Assembly (NCBI RefSeq): GCF_004768545.1
Contig: NZ_CP038634.1
Span: 2,108,001 to 2,172,000 of the forward strand
DNA from: Cupriavidus oxalaticus
GTDB lineage: Bacteria; Pseudomonadota; Gammaproteobacteria; Burkholderiales; Burkholderiaceae
DNA length: 64,000 nucleotides
Direction of reading: 5' to 3'
Positions within the stretch are counted from its first letter, which is position 1, and every line of letters starts with the position of its first letter. Position numbers and translations under genes: made by a program. The notes beneath the pieces were generated by a model. It did not search any database and was not told where the DNA came from. It saw only the letters and a list, made by a program, of their open reading frames with translations. Positions 40,440 through 48,605 of the stretch are shown one piece after another.

Positions 40440-41390
40440 CTATCCAAACGTCTCCGCATAAAGAGCCACCAGCCAGTCGACGAACACACGCACGCGCGGA
40501 GACAGTTGCCTGTGATGCGGATACAGTGCCGACACCGGCAGGTCCGGGCTGGGCCAGTCGCTCAGGACCTCCACGAGCCGCCCTTCGCGCAAGGCGTCGT
40601 CGACGTGGAAACGCGGCACCTGGATCAGCCCGCAGCCGCGCAAGGCGGCCACGACATAGTTCTCGGCATCGTTGACGGACATCCATCCGGCCAGTGAATA
40701 CGACTGGAGTTGCCCATTGACGTGCAGCTCCACCGGATAGCCGGGCGCGCCGCTACGCGAGAAGAATTTCACGACTTCGTGCCGGGAGAGCTGGTCGGGA
40801 TGTTGCGGGGTGCCAAACGCCTTCAGGTACGCCGGACTGGCGCACACGACCTGCGGCATGAGCGCCAGGCGCCGCGCAATCAGTGAAGAGTCTCGTGGCG
40901 TACCCGCGCGGATGACGCAATCGACGCCTTCCCGTACAAGATCCACCAGACGGTCGCCGCCGGATACCACCAGATCGATGCGCGGATAGCGTGCGCGGAA
41001 TTCGTCGATGCGCGCCAGCACGATCTGCGTGGCGTGGGTACCGTGCATGTCGACACGCAAGACGCCACGCGGATTCGCCGCCACATGCTGCAGAGCCGAC
41101 TCGGCGTCGTCGAGTTCAGCCAGCAGGTGGACGCAGCGCTCGTAGAACGCCTGGCCGTCGAGCGTCGGCCTGACCTGCCGCGTCGTGCGTTCGAGCAACC
41201 GGACCCCGAGCCGCGTCTCGAGCGCCTTGATGGCATGGGTGGCGGTGGCGCGCGGCATATCGAGAGCCGCCGCAGCGTGGCTGAAACTGCCCAATTCGAC
41301 AATGCGGGTGAACAGTTGCAGGGAATCGAAGCGGTCCACGGGAAGGCAATTGTTGAGGCTGGTTGAATTGATATGGCGATTCTGCACCAT
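40440..41390 (-). CDS. LysR-family regulator (CrgA/AaeR-like), 316 aa
   Basis: A LysR protein with the helix-turn-helix at about residues 19-77 (FDSLQLFTRIVELGSFSHAA, RATATHAIKALETRLGVRL). The effector domain opens GVLRVDMHGTHATQIVLARI (about 108) and continues ILPRFH-type strands (LIQVPRFHVDDALREGRLVE). It is divergent from a short-chain dehydrogenase with 72 bases between starts, a frequent pairing in which the regulator controls the dehydrogenase. The ligand is unknown. Confidence 0.85.
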   Translation of the reverse strand: MVQNRHINSTSLNNCLPVDRFDSLQLFTRIVELGSFSHAAAALDMPRATATHAIKALETRLGVRLLERTTRQVRPTLDGQAFYERCVHLLAELDDAESALQHVAANPRGVLRVDMHGTHATQIVLARIDEFRARYPRIDLVVSGGDRLVDLVREGVDCVIRAGTPRDSSLIARRLALMPQVVCASPAYLKAFGTPQHPDQLSRHEVVKFFSRSGAPGYPVELHVNGQLQSYSLAGWMSVNDAENYVVAALRGCGLIQVPRFHVDDALREGRLVEVLSDWPSPDLPVSALYPHHRQLSPRVRVFVDWLVALYAETFG

Positions 41391-41462
41391 TTATCTAGCA
41401 GAGGCGAACAACCACAATTGGCTTCAACGGCATGTCGCCTTGTCCCTCCTGGAGCCCTTCCC

Positions 41463-42212
41463 ATGAACACCCTGACTACGAACACCAACAAAGCGGCCAT
41501 TGTCACCGGCGGATCGCGCGGCATAGGCCGGGCCGTGGCCCTGCGTCTCGCGGCCGACGGCTTTGCCGTTGCGGTCGGCTATGCCGGCAACGTGGCGCAC
41601 GCCCGGGACACCGTCGCGGCGATCGAAGCGGCCGGCGGCCGGGCCATCGCGATCCGGGGCGATGTCGGAAGCCCCGATGATGTAGCCCGGCTTTTTGAGG
41701 AAACAAAGGCGGCATTCGGCGGCATCGACGTGGTCGCCAACTGCGCCGGCGTGATGCCGCTGGCACCGATCGCGCCCGGCAGCCTGGCCGACTTTGACAA
41801 GGTCATTGCGACCAACTTGCGCGGCACGTTCCTGGTGCTGGCTCAGGCGGCCGAAAACGTCGGCGCGGGTGGACGGATCATTGCGGTATCAACCAGCGTC
41901 ATCGCCAGGTCATTCCCGTCCTATGGGCCGTACATTGCGTCCAAGGCCGGCGTGGAAGGGCTGGTCCGCGTACTGGCCAATGAGCTGCGCGGGCGCGGCA
42001 TCACCGTCAATGCCGTTGCGCCGGGACCGGTGGCCACCGAGCTGTTTCTCGATGGCAAGAGTGCGCAGCAGATCGACCAGATCGCGCGGCTCGCTCCGCT
42101 CGAACGGCTCGGGACGCCCGAGGATATCGGTCGCGTCGTATCGTTCCTTGCTGGCGAGGATGGTGGCTGGATCAACGGGCAGGTGCTGCGCGCAAACGGG
42201 GGATTCGCATAA
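41463..42212 (+). CDS. Short-chain dehydrogenase/reductase (classical SDR), 249 aa
   Basis: A cytoplasmic NAD(P)H oxidoreductase. The nucleotide loop T15GGSRGIG sits next to Arg19, and because an Arg follows the second glycine region NADPH preference is plausible. NCAG is near residue 95, the catalytic Ser is in IIAVSTSVIARS, and Tyr157 and Lys161 are in YIASKAG. All catalytic residues are present. It ends with a typical GGFA C-terminus. The length is standard. The ATG is preceded by CTGGAGCCC. The substrate is not evident. Confidence 0.9.
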   Translation: MNTLTTNTNKAAIVTGGSRGIGRAVALRLAADGFAVAVGYAGNVAHARDTVAAIEAAGGRAIAIRGDVGSPDDVARLFEETKAAFGGIDVVANCAGVMPLAPIAPGSLADFDKVIATNLRGTFLVLAQAAENVGAGGRIIAVSTSVIARSFPSYGPYIASKAGVEGLVRVLANELRGRGITVNAVAPGPVATELFLDGKSAQQIDQIARLAPLERLGTPEDIGRVVSFLAGEDGGWINGQVLRANGGFA

Positions 42213-42250
42213 GCCGCCGCGCCGCACCCCTGCAATCCTCGTGGCGCACG

Positions 42251-43165
42251 TCAGGTATGGAACTCGCCGGTGGGAGCATCCGAAGCAGGCGGCCGCTCCC
42301 AGCCGCTGCGCTCGAATTCCGCGATCACCTGCGCGCCGAGCAACAGCAGCGTCGCCGCGATCTCCAGGCTCAGCAGCACCACGATTGCCGTGGTCAGCGA
42401 GCCGTAGACCCGCCCCACCTGCGACAGCGTGGTGAAGTACCACACCAGCGCATGGCGCGAGATCTCCCACAGCACCGCGGCAAGCACCGCGCCGCACAGC
42501 GCATGCCGCAAGGACAGCCGGCCGACCGGCATCACCATGTAGATCGAGGTCAGCATCAGGATCTCGCCCAGGAAACCGAGCAGGTAAAGGAGCGTGGTGG
42601 AAAGCCGGTCGAGCGACCATTCATGGCCCAGTACTTCCACATGCCGTTCGCCGATCGCAATCAGCCCGCCCGAGACCACTGTCACCAGCAGCAGCCCCAG
42701 GCTCAGCACCGCGATATAGCAGTAAGGCAGCACCGCCGAGATCAGGAAATGCCGGCGCCGGATCGCGACGCGATGGACGAAGATCACCGACATGGCGTTT
42801 TCCAGCACGGTGAACGCCAGCGAACTGAAGAACAGCATCGTGCCGAGCAAGACCCAGCCGACCGTGGCGCGGGTGCGCAGGAACGACGCCAGTTCGGGCA
42901 CCAGCGCGCGGGACTGTCCGGGCACGACCCACTCGAGGTAGCGTGCCAGCGTCGACAGCAACAGCTGCGGGTCGATCACATGCGACAGCGCGATCACCAT
43001 CAGGATCAGCAGCGGCACGATCGACAGCAGCGCGTAGTAGGCCACCGCCCCGGCCAGCAACAGGCCCTGGTTCGCGCGGAACTGGACCAGCGTGCGCCAC
43101 ATGAAGCGCCCCGGATGACGGAGCAGGTCGCGGACGCGGGCGTCGAGAAGCTGCATGGCGGGCAC
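42251..43165 (-). CDS. YihY/virulence factor BrkB family membrane protein, 304 aa
   Basis: A polytopic protein with about six helices. The family opening is AYYALLSIVPLLILMVIALS (residues about 42-61), with ARYLEWVVPGQSRALVPELA after it. The central PVGRLSLRHALCGAVLAAVLWEISRHAL (seen as GAVLAAVLWEISRHALVWYF) and the LTTAIVVLLSLEIAATLLLLGAQ end helix are typical. It was once thought to be RNase BN, but that assignment was dropped and the function is open (envelope or transport). It is convergent with the SDR gene. The ATG at 43165 or 43156 are both possible starts. Confidence 0.85.
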   Translation of the reverse strand: MPAMQLLDARVRDLLRHPGRFMWRTLVQFRANQGLLLAGAVAYYALLSIVPLLILMVIALSHVIDPQLLLSTLARYLEWVVPGQSRALVPELASFLRTRATVGWVLLGTMLFFSSLAFTVLENAMSVIFVHRVAIRRRHFLISAVLPYCYIAVLSLGLLLVTVVSGGLIAIGERHVEVLGHEWSLDRLSTTLLYLLGFLGEILMLTSIYMVMPVGRLSLRHALCGAVLAAVLWEISRHALVWYFTTLSQVGRVYGSLTTAIVVLLSLEIAATLLLLGAQVIAEFERSGWERPPASDAPTGEFHT

Positions 43166-43264
43166 CGGAGAGTGCAGGTGCCGACATTATGCGTCGGCGA
43201 GCGCCCAAGTGCCCGGCCCGCGGTGCCGCGACGCCCGCGCCGCGTCGGCTTGCGCCGCGCGAAG

Positions 43265-43453
43265 TCAGACCTTGACGTCGATGGTCTGGCCCAGGTGCGG
43301 CGGGTTGCTGGCCGCGACCGGCTGGGGCATGGCCTGCAGCAGTGCAGCCACGCCTTGTGCCTGCATGTCCAGCGACTTGCGCAGCATCAGCAGGCTGACC
43401 GGATCGGCGCCCGGATCGCCAGCCAGGCCGGCGGTAACGTTGGAGATTTCCAT
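43265..43453 (-). CDS. YjfB-family putative motility protein, 62 aa
   Basis: A small soluble protein matching the YjfB pattern: DPVSLLMLRKSLDMQAQGVA (residues 17-36) then LLQAMPQPVAASNPPHLGQTIDVKV, with the typical closing GQ-x-IDV. The ATG at 43453 has AAGGAAA upstream. No flagellar gene is close, so the motility link comes from family knowledge only. Confidence 0.75.
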   Translation of the reverse strand: MEISNVTAGLAGDPGADPVSLLMLRKSLDMQAQGVAALLQAMPQPVAASNPPHLGQTIDVKV

Positions 43454-43588
43454 GAAGAGGGTTTCCTTGGCGAAGGTGGGGAGAGACGGCGGGATGACCG
43501 CCAACACCCAATGACGGCCGCGGCCGCCCAACCTTGAGCGCCGCGGGCACGGGCGACATTCCTATGGGTTATCCATGGGTTATCGCCC

Positions 43589-44530
43589 CTACGCCAGCGG
43601 CGCCTCCGCCGGCACCTGCTGTGCCCCCGCCGCCCGCCGCAGGCAGTCCAGCATCGCCGCCACCGCCGCGCGCGACTCGCCATCCGCGCGCCAGTACATC
43701 GACACCGAGCCGAACCCCGCCAGCCGTAGCGGCACGATGCGCAGCGCGCCCAGTTCTTCCAGCCGGCGCGCGGTGCGGTGCGAAGCCAGCCCGACCATGT
43801 CGCTGTTGTTGAACAGGGTCAGGTTCAGCACGGTGGAATTGCTCTCGACGCAGTCCGCCGGCAGCGCGCGCCCGGCGCTGGCGAGCGCGCCTTCCAGCGC
43901 ATTGCGGATCGGCGTGCCGCGCGGCCAGACCACCCAGCGGTGGCGGTACAGGTCTTCCCACGCCACCTTGCCGCCCTGCAGCAGGGGGTGCCGTGGCCGG
44001 GCGACGAAGTGGATGGGCTCCATGTAGAGCGATTCGGTCCGCATCTGCGCATCCTGCAACTCCGGCGCCGAACGGCCCACGACGATATCCAGCTCGCTGC
44101 GCGCGAGTTGCCCCATCAGCCGGTCCATGGTGGTTTCCAGCAGCCGCACGCTGGCGCGCGGCATCTGCTGCAGCAATTGCAGCGCGGCCAGCGGCACCGT
44201 GTCTGCCGCCGAGGCCCCGGACGTGCCCACCACCACCAGCCCGCTGCCGCCGTCGCGCATGGCCTGCAGGTCGTCGCGGGCGGTGTCGAGCTGGGCCTCG
44301 ATCCGGCGCGCGTGCTCGATCAGCGACTCGCCATATGGCGTGGGCCGCAGCCCGCGCGCCTGGCGCTCGAACAGCGGCAGGCCGATATCGTCCTCCAGGT
44401 CTTTCAGCCACTTGGAAAGCCCGGGCTGGGTGGTGTTCAGCATGGCGGCGGACTGGCTCATATTGCCGGTCTCGGCCAGGCTCAGCAGCATCTGCAGGTT
44501 GCGCAGGCGCAGTCTCTGGGTCCAATCCAT
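43589..44530 (-). CDS. LysR-family regulator of the gentisate/3-hydroxybenzoate cluster
   Basis: A 313-residue LysR protein with the helix-turn-helix at about residues 8-68 (LRNLQMLLSLAETGNMSQSA, LNTTQPGLSKWLKDLEDDIG). The effector-binding domain starts at about 94 (SGLVVVGTSGASAADTVPLA). It is divergent from the gentisate dioxygenase gene with 154 bases between starts, containing two inverted repeats (44542-44557, 44560-44589). This is the standard layout for an activator of a degradation operon that responds to 3-hydroxybenzoate or gentisate. Confidence 0.88.
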   Translation of the reverse strand: MDWTQRLRLRNLQMLLSLAETGNMSQSAAMLNTTQPGLSKWLKDLEDDIGLPLFERQARGLRPTPYGESLIEHARRIEAQLDTARDDLQAMRDGGSGLVVVGTSGASAADTVPLAALQLLQQMPRASVRLLETTMDRLMGQLARSELDIVVGRSAPELQDAQMRTESLYMEPIHFVARPRHPLLQGGKVAWEDLYRHRWVVWPRGTPIRNALEGALASAGRALPADCVESNSTVLNLTLFNNSDMVGLASHRTARRLEELGALRIVPLRLAGFGSVSMYWRADGESRAAVAAMLDCLRRAAGAQQVPAEAPLA

Positions 44531-44541
44531 CGGTGTGACCT

Positions 44542-44589
44542 ATACGTAAAATCGTATCGATAAGATTAAAACTTCATTTCAAATCTTAT
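44542..44589. promoter_or_regulatory. Two inverted repeats in the gentisate operon control region
   Basis: ATACG-N6-CGTAT (44542-44557) lies 12 bases from the LysR start, close to the ATAC/GTAT half-sites typical of LysR activators. Next to it ATAAGATT-N14-AATCTTAT (44560-44589) is a perfect 8-bp inverted repeat. Together they resemble a recognition site plus activation site in front of the dioxygenase promoter. Confidence 0.6.
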
Positions 44590-44684
44590 AGGGCCGGGCG
44601 TATAACGACAACAAGACGGTGCGCACTCAAACAGGCACCCAAAAGCGCTCCCGAACATACCCGAGCACAAGTTACGGAGACAGC

Positions 44685-45731
44685 ATGTCCGAGCACACCC
44701 CAGACCCGGCCCGCGTGGCCTACTACGAAGAAATCGGCCGCAGCCACATGACCCCGCTGTGGGAGTCGCTGCACGCCCTGGTGCCGCCGCAGCCGCGCCC
44801 GCAGATCGTCCCCGCCATCTGGAAGTACGCGCAGATCCGCCCGCTGGTAATGCAGGCCGGCGGCGTCATCAGCGCCGAGGAAGCGGTGCGCCGCGTGCTG
44901 GTGCTGGAGAACCCTGGCATCCCCGGCAAGTCCGGCATCACCTCCACGCTCTACGCGGGCCTGCAGCTGATCCTGCCGGGCGAGATTGCCCCCAGCCACC
45001 GCCATACGCAGTCGGCGCTTCGCTTTATCGTCGAAGGCAAGGGCGCCTGGACCGCCGTCAACGGCGAGCGCACCACCATGCATCCCGGCGATTTCATCAT
45101 CACGCCGTCGTGGACCTGGCATGACCATGGCAACCCCAGCGTGGAAGACGGCGGCGAGCCGGTAGTGTGGCTCGATGGCCTGGACATTCCGCTGGTGCAG
45201 CAGTTCGACGCCGGCTTTGCCGAGAACTACCCCGAGTCGCAGCAGCCCGTGACCCGCGCCGAAGGCGACAGCTTTGCCCGCTTCGGCCACAACATGGTGC
45301 CGGTGCGGCACCGCGTGACCGATCCCACTTCGCCTGTCTTCAGCTACCCGTATGCCCGTTCGCGCGAAGCGCTGGACCAGCTCTACCGCAACGGCGAACT
45401 CGATCCCTGGGACGGCGTCAAGCTGCGCTATGTCAACCCGGCCACCGGCGGCTGGCCGATGCCGACCATCGCCACCTTCATGCAATACCTGCCCGCGGGC
45501 TTCCAGGGCAAGACCTACCGCAGCACCGACGCCACCGTGTACAGCGTGGTGGAAGGGCGCGGCACGGTGCGCATCGGCGATGCGCAGTTCCAGTTCGAGC
45601 CGCGCGACGTGTTCGTGGCGCCGTCGTGGGCGCCGGTGCAGCTCGGCGCGCTGGAAGACGCCGTGCTGTTCAGCTATTCCGACCGGCCGGTGCTGTCCGC
45701 GCTGAACCTGCTGCGCGAATCGCGCACCTGA
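44685..45731 (+). CDS. Gentisate 1,2-dioxygenase, 348 aa
   Basis: This Fe(II) ring-cleavage bicupin opens gentisate to maleylpyruvate. The first cupin carries the iron ligands in [18 protein letters not shown] (near residues 104-121; two His) and the third His in [10 protein letters not shown] (near 145). The second cupin reads [20 protein letters not shown] (near 285-304), without metal ligands, as is normal. The length is usual for the family. It is the first gene of the catabolic operon, divergent from its LysR gene. The ATG at 44685 has TACGGAGACAGC upstream. Confidence 0.92.
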   Translation: MSEHTPDPARVAYYEEIGRSHMTPLWESLHALVPPQPRPQIVPAIWKYAQIRPLVMQAGGVISAEEAVRRVLVLENPGIPGKSGITSTLYAGLQLILPGEIAPSHRHTQSALRFIVEGKGAWTAVNGERTTMHPGDFIITPSWTWHDHGNPSVEDGGEPVVWLDGLDIPLVQQFDAGFAENYPESQQPVTRAEGDSFARFGHNMVPVRHRVTDPTSPVFSYPYARSREALDQLYRNGELDPWDGVKLRYVNPATGGWPMPTIATFMQYLPAGFQGKTYRSTDATVYSVVEGRGTVRIGDAQFQFEPRDVFVAPSWAPVQLGALEDAVLFSYSDRPVLSALNLLRESRT

Positions 45732-45831
45732 ACCCGACCACCCCGACTACCCTGACCAATGCCGCCGCGCGCGGTGCCGGCCGGCACCGCCGTGCCGGTG
45801 CTCACCCGACAGATCCCTGGAAGCCTTGAAC

Positions 45832-46530
45832 ATGTCCTACGTCTTCACGCCCCCCGCCACCGTTGCCATCCCCGTTGCCGGCAGCGATGACCAGTTCGCC
45901 GTGCGCCGCGTCTACTGCGTGGGCCGCAACTATGCCGCCCACGCCCGCGAAATGGGCTTCGATCCCGACCGCGAGCCGCCGTTCTTCTTCTGCAAGCCGG
46001 CCGACGCCATTGTCCCGGTGCAGGCCGGCACCACGCTCGACCTGCCGTACCCCGCGCAGACGCAGAACTATCACTACGAGGCCGAGCTGGTGGCCGTGAT
46101 CGGCAAGGGCGGCTCGGATATCCCGGTCGAGCAGGCGCTCGATCACGTGTGGGGCTACGCCGTCGGCCTCGACATGACCCGCCGCGACCTGCAGATGAAG
46201 ATGCGCGAGATGGGCCGCCCGTGGGAAATCGGCAAGGCCTTCGACGCCTCGGCGCCGGTCGGCCCGATCCACCGCGCCAGCGACATCGGCCACCCGCAGC
46301 AGGCCGGCCTGTGGCTGACGGTCAACGGCGAGACCAAACAGCGCAGCACCGTCGCCCACCTGATCTGGTCGGTGGCCGAGACCGTGGCCTACCTGTCGCA
46401 ATTCTTCCGCCTGGAACCGGGCGACGTCATCTTCACCGGCACGCCCGAAGGCGTGGGCGCGGTCAAGGCCGGCGACACCATGGTCACCGGCGTCGACGGG
46501 CTGGGCGAATTGACCGTGCGCGTGGTCTGA
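45832..46530 (+). CDS. Fumarylpyruvate hydrolase (FAH family), 232 aa
   Basis: The last step of the gentisate pathway: fumarylpyruvate to fumarate plus pyruvate. The FAH fold is seen in YCVGRNYAAHAREMG (residues 24-38), the metal-ligand acid in NYHYEAELVAVIGKGG (near 82), DMTRRDLQMKMREMGRPWEI (catalytic-lid region) and GDVIFTGTPEGVGAVKAGD (about 200-218). The ATG at 45832 lies 100 bases after the dioxygenase stop. The short single-domain form with this RRDLQ motif is the one seen in gentisate clusters (NagK-like). Confidence 0.9.
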   Translation: MSYVFTPPATVAIPVAGSDDQFAVRRVYCVGRNYAAHAREMGFDPDREPPFFFCKPADAIVPVQAGTTLDLPYPAQTQNYHYEAELVAVIGKGGSDIPVEQALDHVWGYAVGLDMTRRDLQMKMREMGRPWEIGKAFDASAPVGPIHRASDIGHPQQAGLWLTVNGETKQRSTVAHLIWSVAETVAYLSQFFRLEPGDVIFTGTPEGVGAVKAGDTMVTGVDGLGELTVRVV

Positions 46531-46565
46531 CTTCACGCCACGCACAGCACACAGGCAATCCGATC

Positions 46566-47207
46566 ATGCAGCTCTACAGTTTCTTCAACAGCTCGACGTC
46601 CTATCGCGTACGCATCGCGCTGGCCCTCAAGGGCCTGCCGTACGACTACCTCGGCGTCAATATCCGCGCCGGCCAGCACTGTGAGGCGGAGTATGTCGAT
46701 GGTATCAACCCGTCCGCTTCCGTGCCCGCGTTGGTCGATGGCGAATTCACGCTGGGCCAGTCGTTCGCGATCATCGACTACCTGGACGCGCGCCATCCCG
46801 AGCCGCGCCTGCTGCCTCAGGATCCTGGGCAACGCGCACGCGTGCTGGAGCTGTCGATGCTGATCGGCTGCGATATCCACCCGGTCAACAACCTGCGCGT
46901 GCTGCGCTACCTGCAGGACACGCTGAAGGTCACGCCCGGGCAGAAGGACGCCTGGTACCGCCACTGGATCGACGAAGGCATGGCCGGCGTCGAGCGGCTG
47001 CTGGCACGCCACGGCCACGGCAGCTGGTGTTTCGGCGATGCGCCCACACTGGCCGACGTCTCGCTGGTGCCGCAGGTGGCCAACGCGCTGCGCATGGGCT
47101 GCGACCTCGGCCGCTACGAGCGCGCGATGGCCGTCTACGCCCATGCCAGCGTCCATCCCGCCTTTGCCCAGGCCGCGCCCGCGCGCCAGCCCGATTACAC
47201 CGCCTAA
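46566..47207 (+). CDS. Maleylpyruvate isomerase, zeta-class GST, 213 aa
   Basis: A glutathione-dependent cis-trans isomerase that turns maleylpyruvate into fumarylpyruvate, between the two neighbouring enzymes. The zeta-class glutathione site SSTSYRVRIALALKGLPYDY (residues about 9-28) is intact, with NPSASVPALVDG for cis-Pro and GSH binding (near 50). The C-terminal helical domain is complete. It follows the hydrolase by 35 bases. Its stop codon lies in a tandem repeat (47198-47240). Confidence 0.9.
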   Translation: MQLYSFFNSSTSYRVRIALALKGLPYDYLGVNIRAGQHCEAEYVDGINPSASVPALVDGEFTLGQSFAIIDYLDARHPEPRLLPQDPGQRARVLELSMLIGCDIHPVNNLRVLRYLQDTLKVTPGQKDAWYRHWIDEGMAGVERLLARHGHGSWCFGDAPTLADVSLVPQVANALRMGCDLGRYERAMAVYAHASVHPAFAQAAPARQPDYTA

Positions 47208-47240
47208 GCACCGCCTAAGCACCGCCTAAGCACCGCCTAA
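47198..47240. repeat. Four tandem copies of CACCGCCTAAG
   Basis: The 11-bp unit is repeated at 47198, 47209, 47220 and 47231 (last copy 10 of 11 bases). The first copy contains the stop codon of the isomerase gene and the others follow it, so the repeat extends the 3' end with a TAA in changing frames (11 is not a multiple of three). Confidence 0.9.
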
Positions 47241-47268
47241 CGCCAGCGGCGCAGGCCAGGAGACAGAC

Positions 47269-48495
47269 ATGAGCAGCACCCTCAACGCGACCAATAACGC
47301 GACCGGCAAGGTCCTCATCATCGGCGGCGGCATCGGCGGCCTGGCCGCGGCGCTGGCGCTGGCACGCCAGGGCATCCGCATCGAACTGCTGGAGCAGGCC
47401 GAGCAGATCGGCGAGATCGGCGCCGGCATCCAGCTGGCCGCCAACGCCTTCGCCGCGCTCGATGCGCTCGGCGTGGGCGAGGCCGCGCGCGGCCGCGCGG
47501 TCTTTACCGACTACCTCAGCCTGCGCGACGCCATCGACACCAGCGTCATCGCGCAGGTCGATGTCGGACAGGCGTACCGCGAGCGCTTCGGCAACCCGTA
47601 TGCGGTGATCCATCGCGCCGACATCCACCTGTCGATCCTGGAAGCGGTGCAGGACCACCCGCTGATCACCTTCCGCACCAGCACGCGGGTCGAGCAACTG
47701 CTGCAGGACGATCACGGCGTCACCGTGATCGACCAGCATGGCGAGCACCACCGCGGCGACGCGGTGATCGGCTGCGACGGCGTCAAGTCCGCGATCCGCC
47801 AGGCACTGATCGGCGACGAGGCGCGCGTGACCGGGCACGTGGTCTACCGCGCGGTGGTCGACGTGGCCAACATGCCGCAGGACCTGCAGGTCAACGCCCC
47901 GGTGGTGTGGGCCGGCCCGCACTGCCACCTGGTGCACTACCCGCTGCGCGGCGGCCAGCAATACAACCTGGTGGTGACCTTCCACAGCCGCGAACAGGAA
48001 AGCTGGGGCGTGCGCGACGGCAGCAAGGAAGAAGTGCTGTCGTACTTCGAGGGCATCCACCCGCTGCCGCACCAGATGCTGGACCGCCCGACTTCATGGA
48101 AGCGCTGGGCCACCGCCGACCGCGACCCGGTCGAGCGCTGGAGCTTCGGCCGCGCCACCATCCTTGGCGATGCCGCGCATCCGATGACGCAGTACGTGGC
48201 GCAGGGCGCCTGCCAGGCGCTGGAAGATGCCGTGACGCTGGGCGCCGCGGTGAAAGCCGCGGATGGCGATTACGCCGGGGCCTTCAAGTTATACGAGCAG
48301 GCCCGCATCCCGCGCACCGCGCGCGTGCTCTATGCCGCGCGCGACATGGGCCGCGTCTACCACGCCAAGGGCGTCGACCGCCTGGTGCGCAACAGCCTGT
48401 GGACGGGCCGTACGCAGGCGCAGTTCTACGACGCGCTGCAATGGCTGCACGGCTGGCGCGCCGACAAATGCCTGAGCCCCACACCCTGGCTGTAA
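47269..48495 (+). CDS. 3-hydroxybenzoate 6-hydroxylase (FAD monooxygenase), 408 aa
   Basis: An NADH-dependent flavin hydroxylase that makes gentisate from 3-hydroxybenzoate. The FAD loop is VLIIGGGIGGLAAALALARQ (GxGxxG, about 15-34), the DG motif AVIGCDGVKSAIRQAL is near 165, and the second FAD-contact motif GDAAHPMTQYVAQGACQALE (about 302-321) is complete. The TATA-like HLVHYPLRGGQQYNLVVTF stretch matches salicylate/3-hydroxybenzoate hydroxylases. It is in the same operon as the ring-cleavage genes, 62 bases after the isomerase. A salicylate 5-hydroxylase role is unlikely because that enzyme is a multi-component Rieske system. Confidence 0.88.
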   Translation: MSSTLNATNNATGKVLIIGGGIGGLAAALALARQGIRIELLEQAEQIGEIGAGIQLAANAFAALDALGVGEAARGRAVFTDYLSLRDAIDTSVIAQVDVGQAYRERFGNPYAVIHRADIHLSILEAVQDHPLITFRTSTRVEQLLQDDHGVTVIDQHGEHHRGDAVIGCDGVKSAIRQALIGDEARVTGHVVYRAVVDVANMPQDLQVNAPVVWAGPHCHLVHYPLRGGQQYNLVVTFHSREQESWGVRDGSKEEVLSYFEGIHPLPHQMLDRPTSWKRWATADRDPVERWSFGRATILGDAAHPMTQYVAQGACQALEDAVTLGAAVKAADGDYAGAFKLYEQARIPRTARVLYAARDMGRVYHAKGVDRLVRNSLWTGRTQAQFYDALQWLHGWRADKCLSPTPWL

Positions 48496-48605
48496 AGCAC
48501 TGAACGCGGCCTTCTTTCCGCGCTGAAAACCCTGATAGCGAGCTGGCCGCCGACGAAGCCGCCGGCCCTCTCTCGCCCTGAATCTGGCAACAAGGAGGAG
48601 ACACC

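Noticed and set aside
47198..47240. A short tandem repeat considered as a CRISPR array
   Set aside because: The units are 11 bp, directly adjacent and without spacers, and no cas gene is present.
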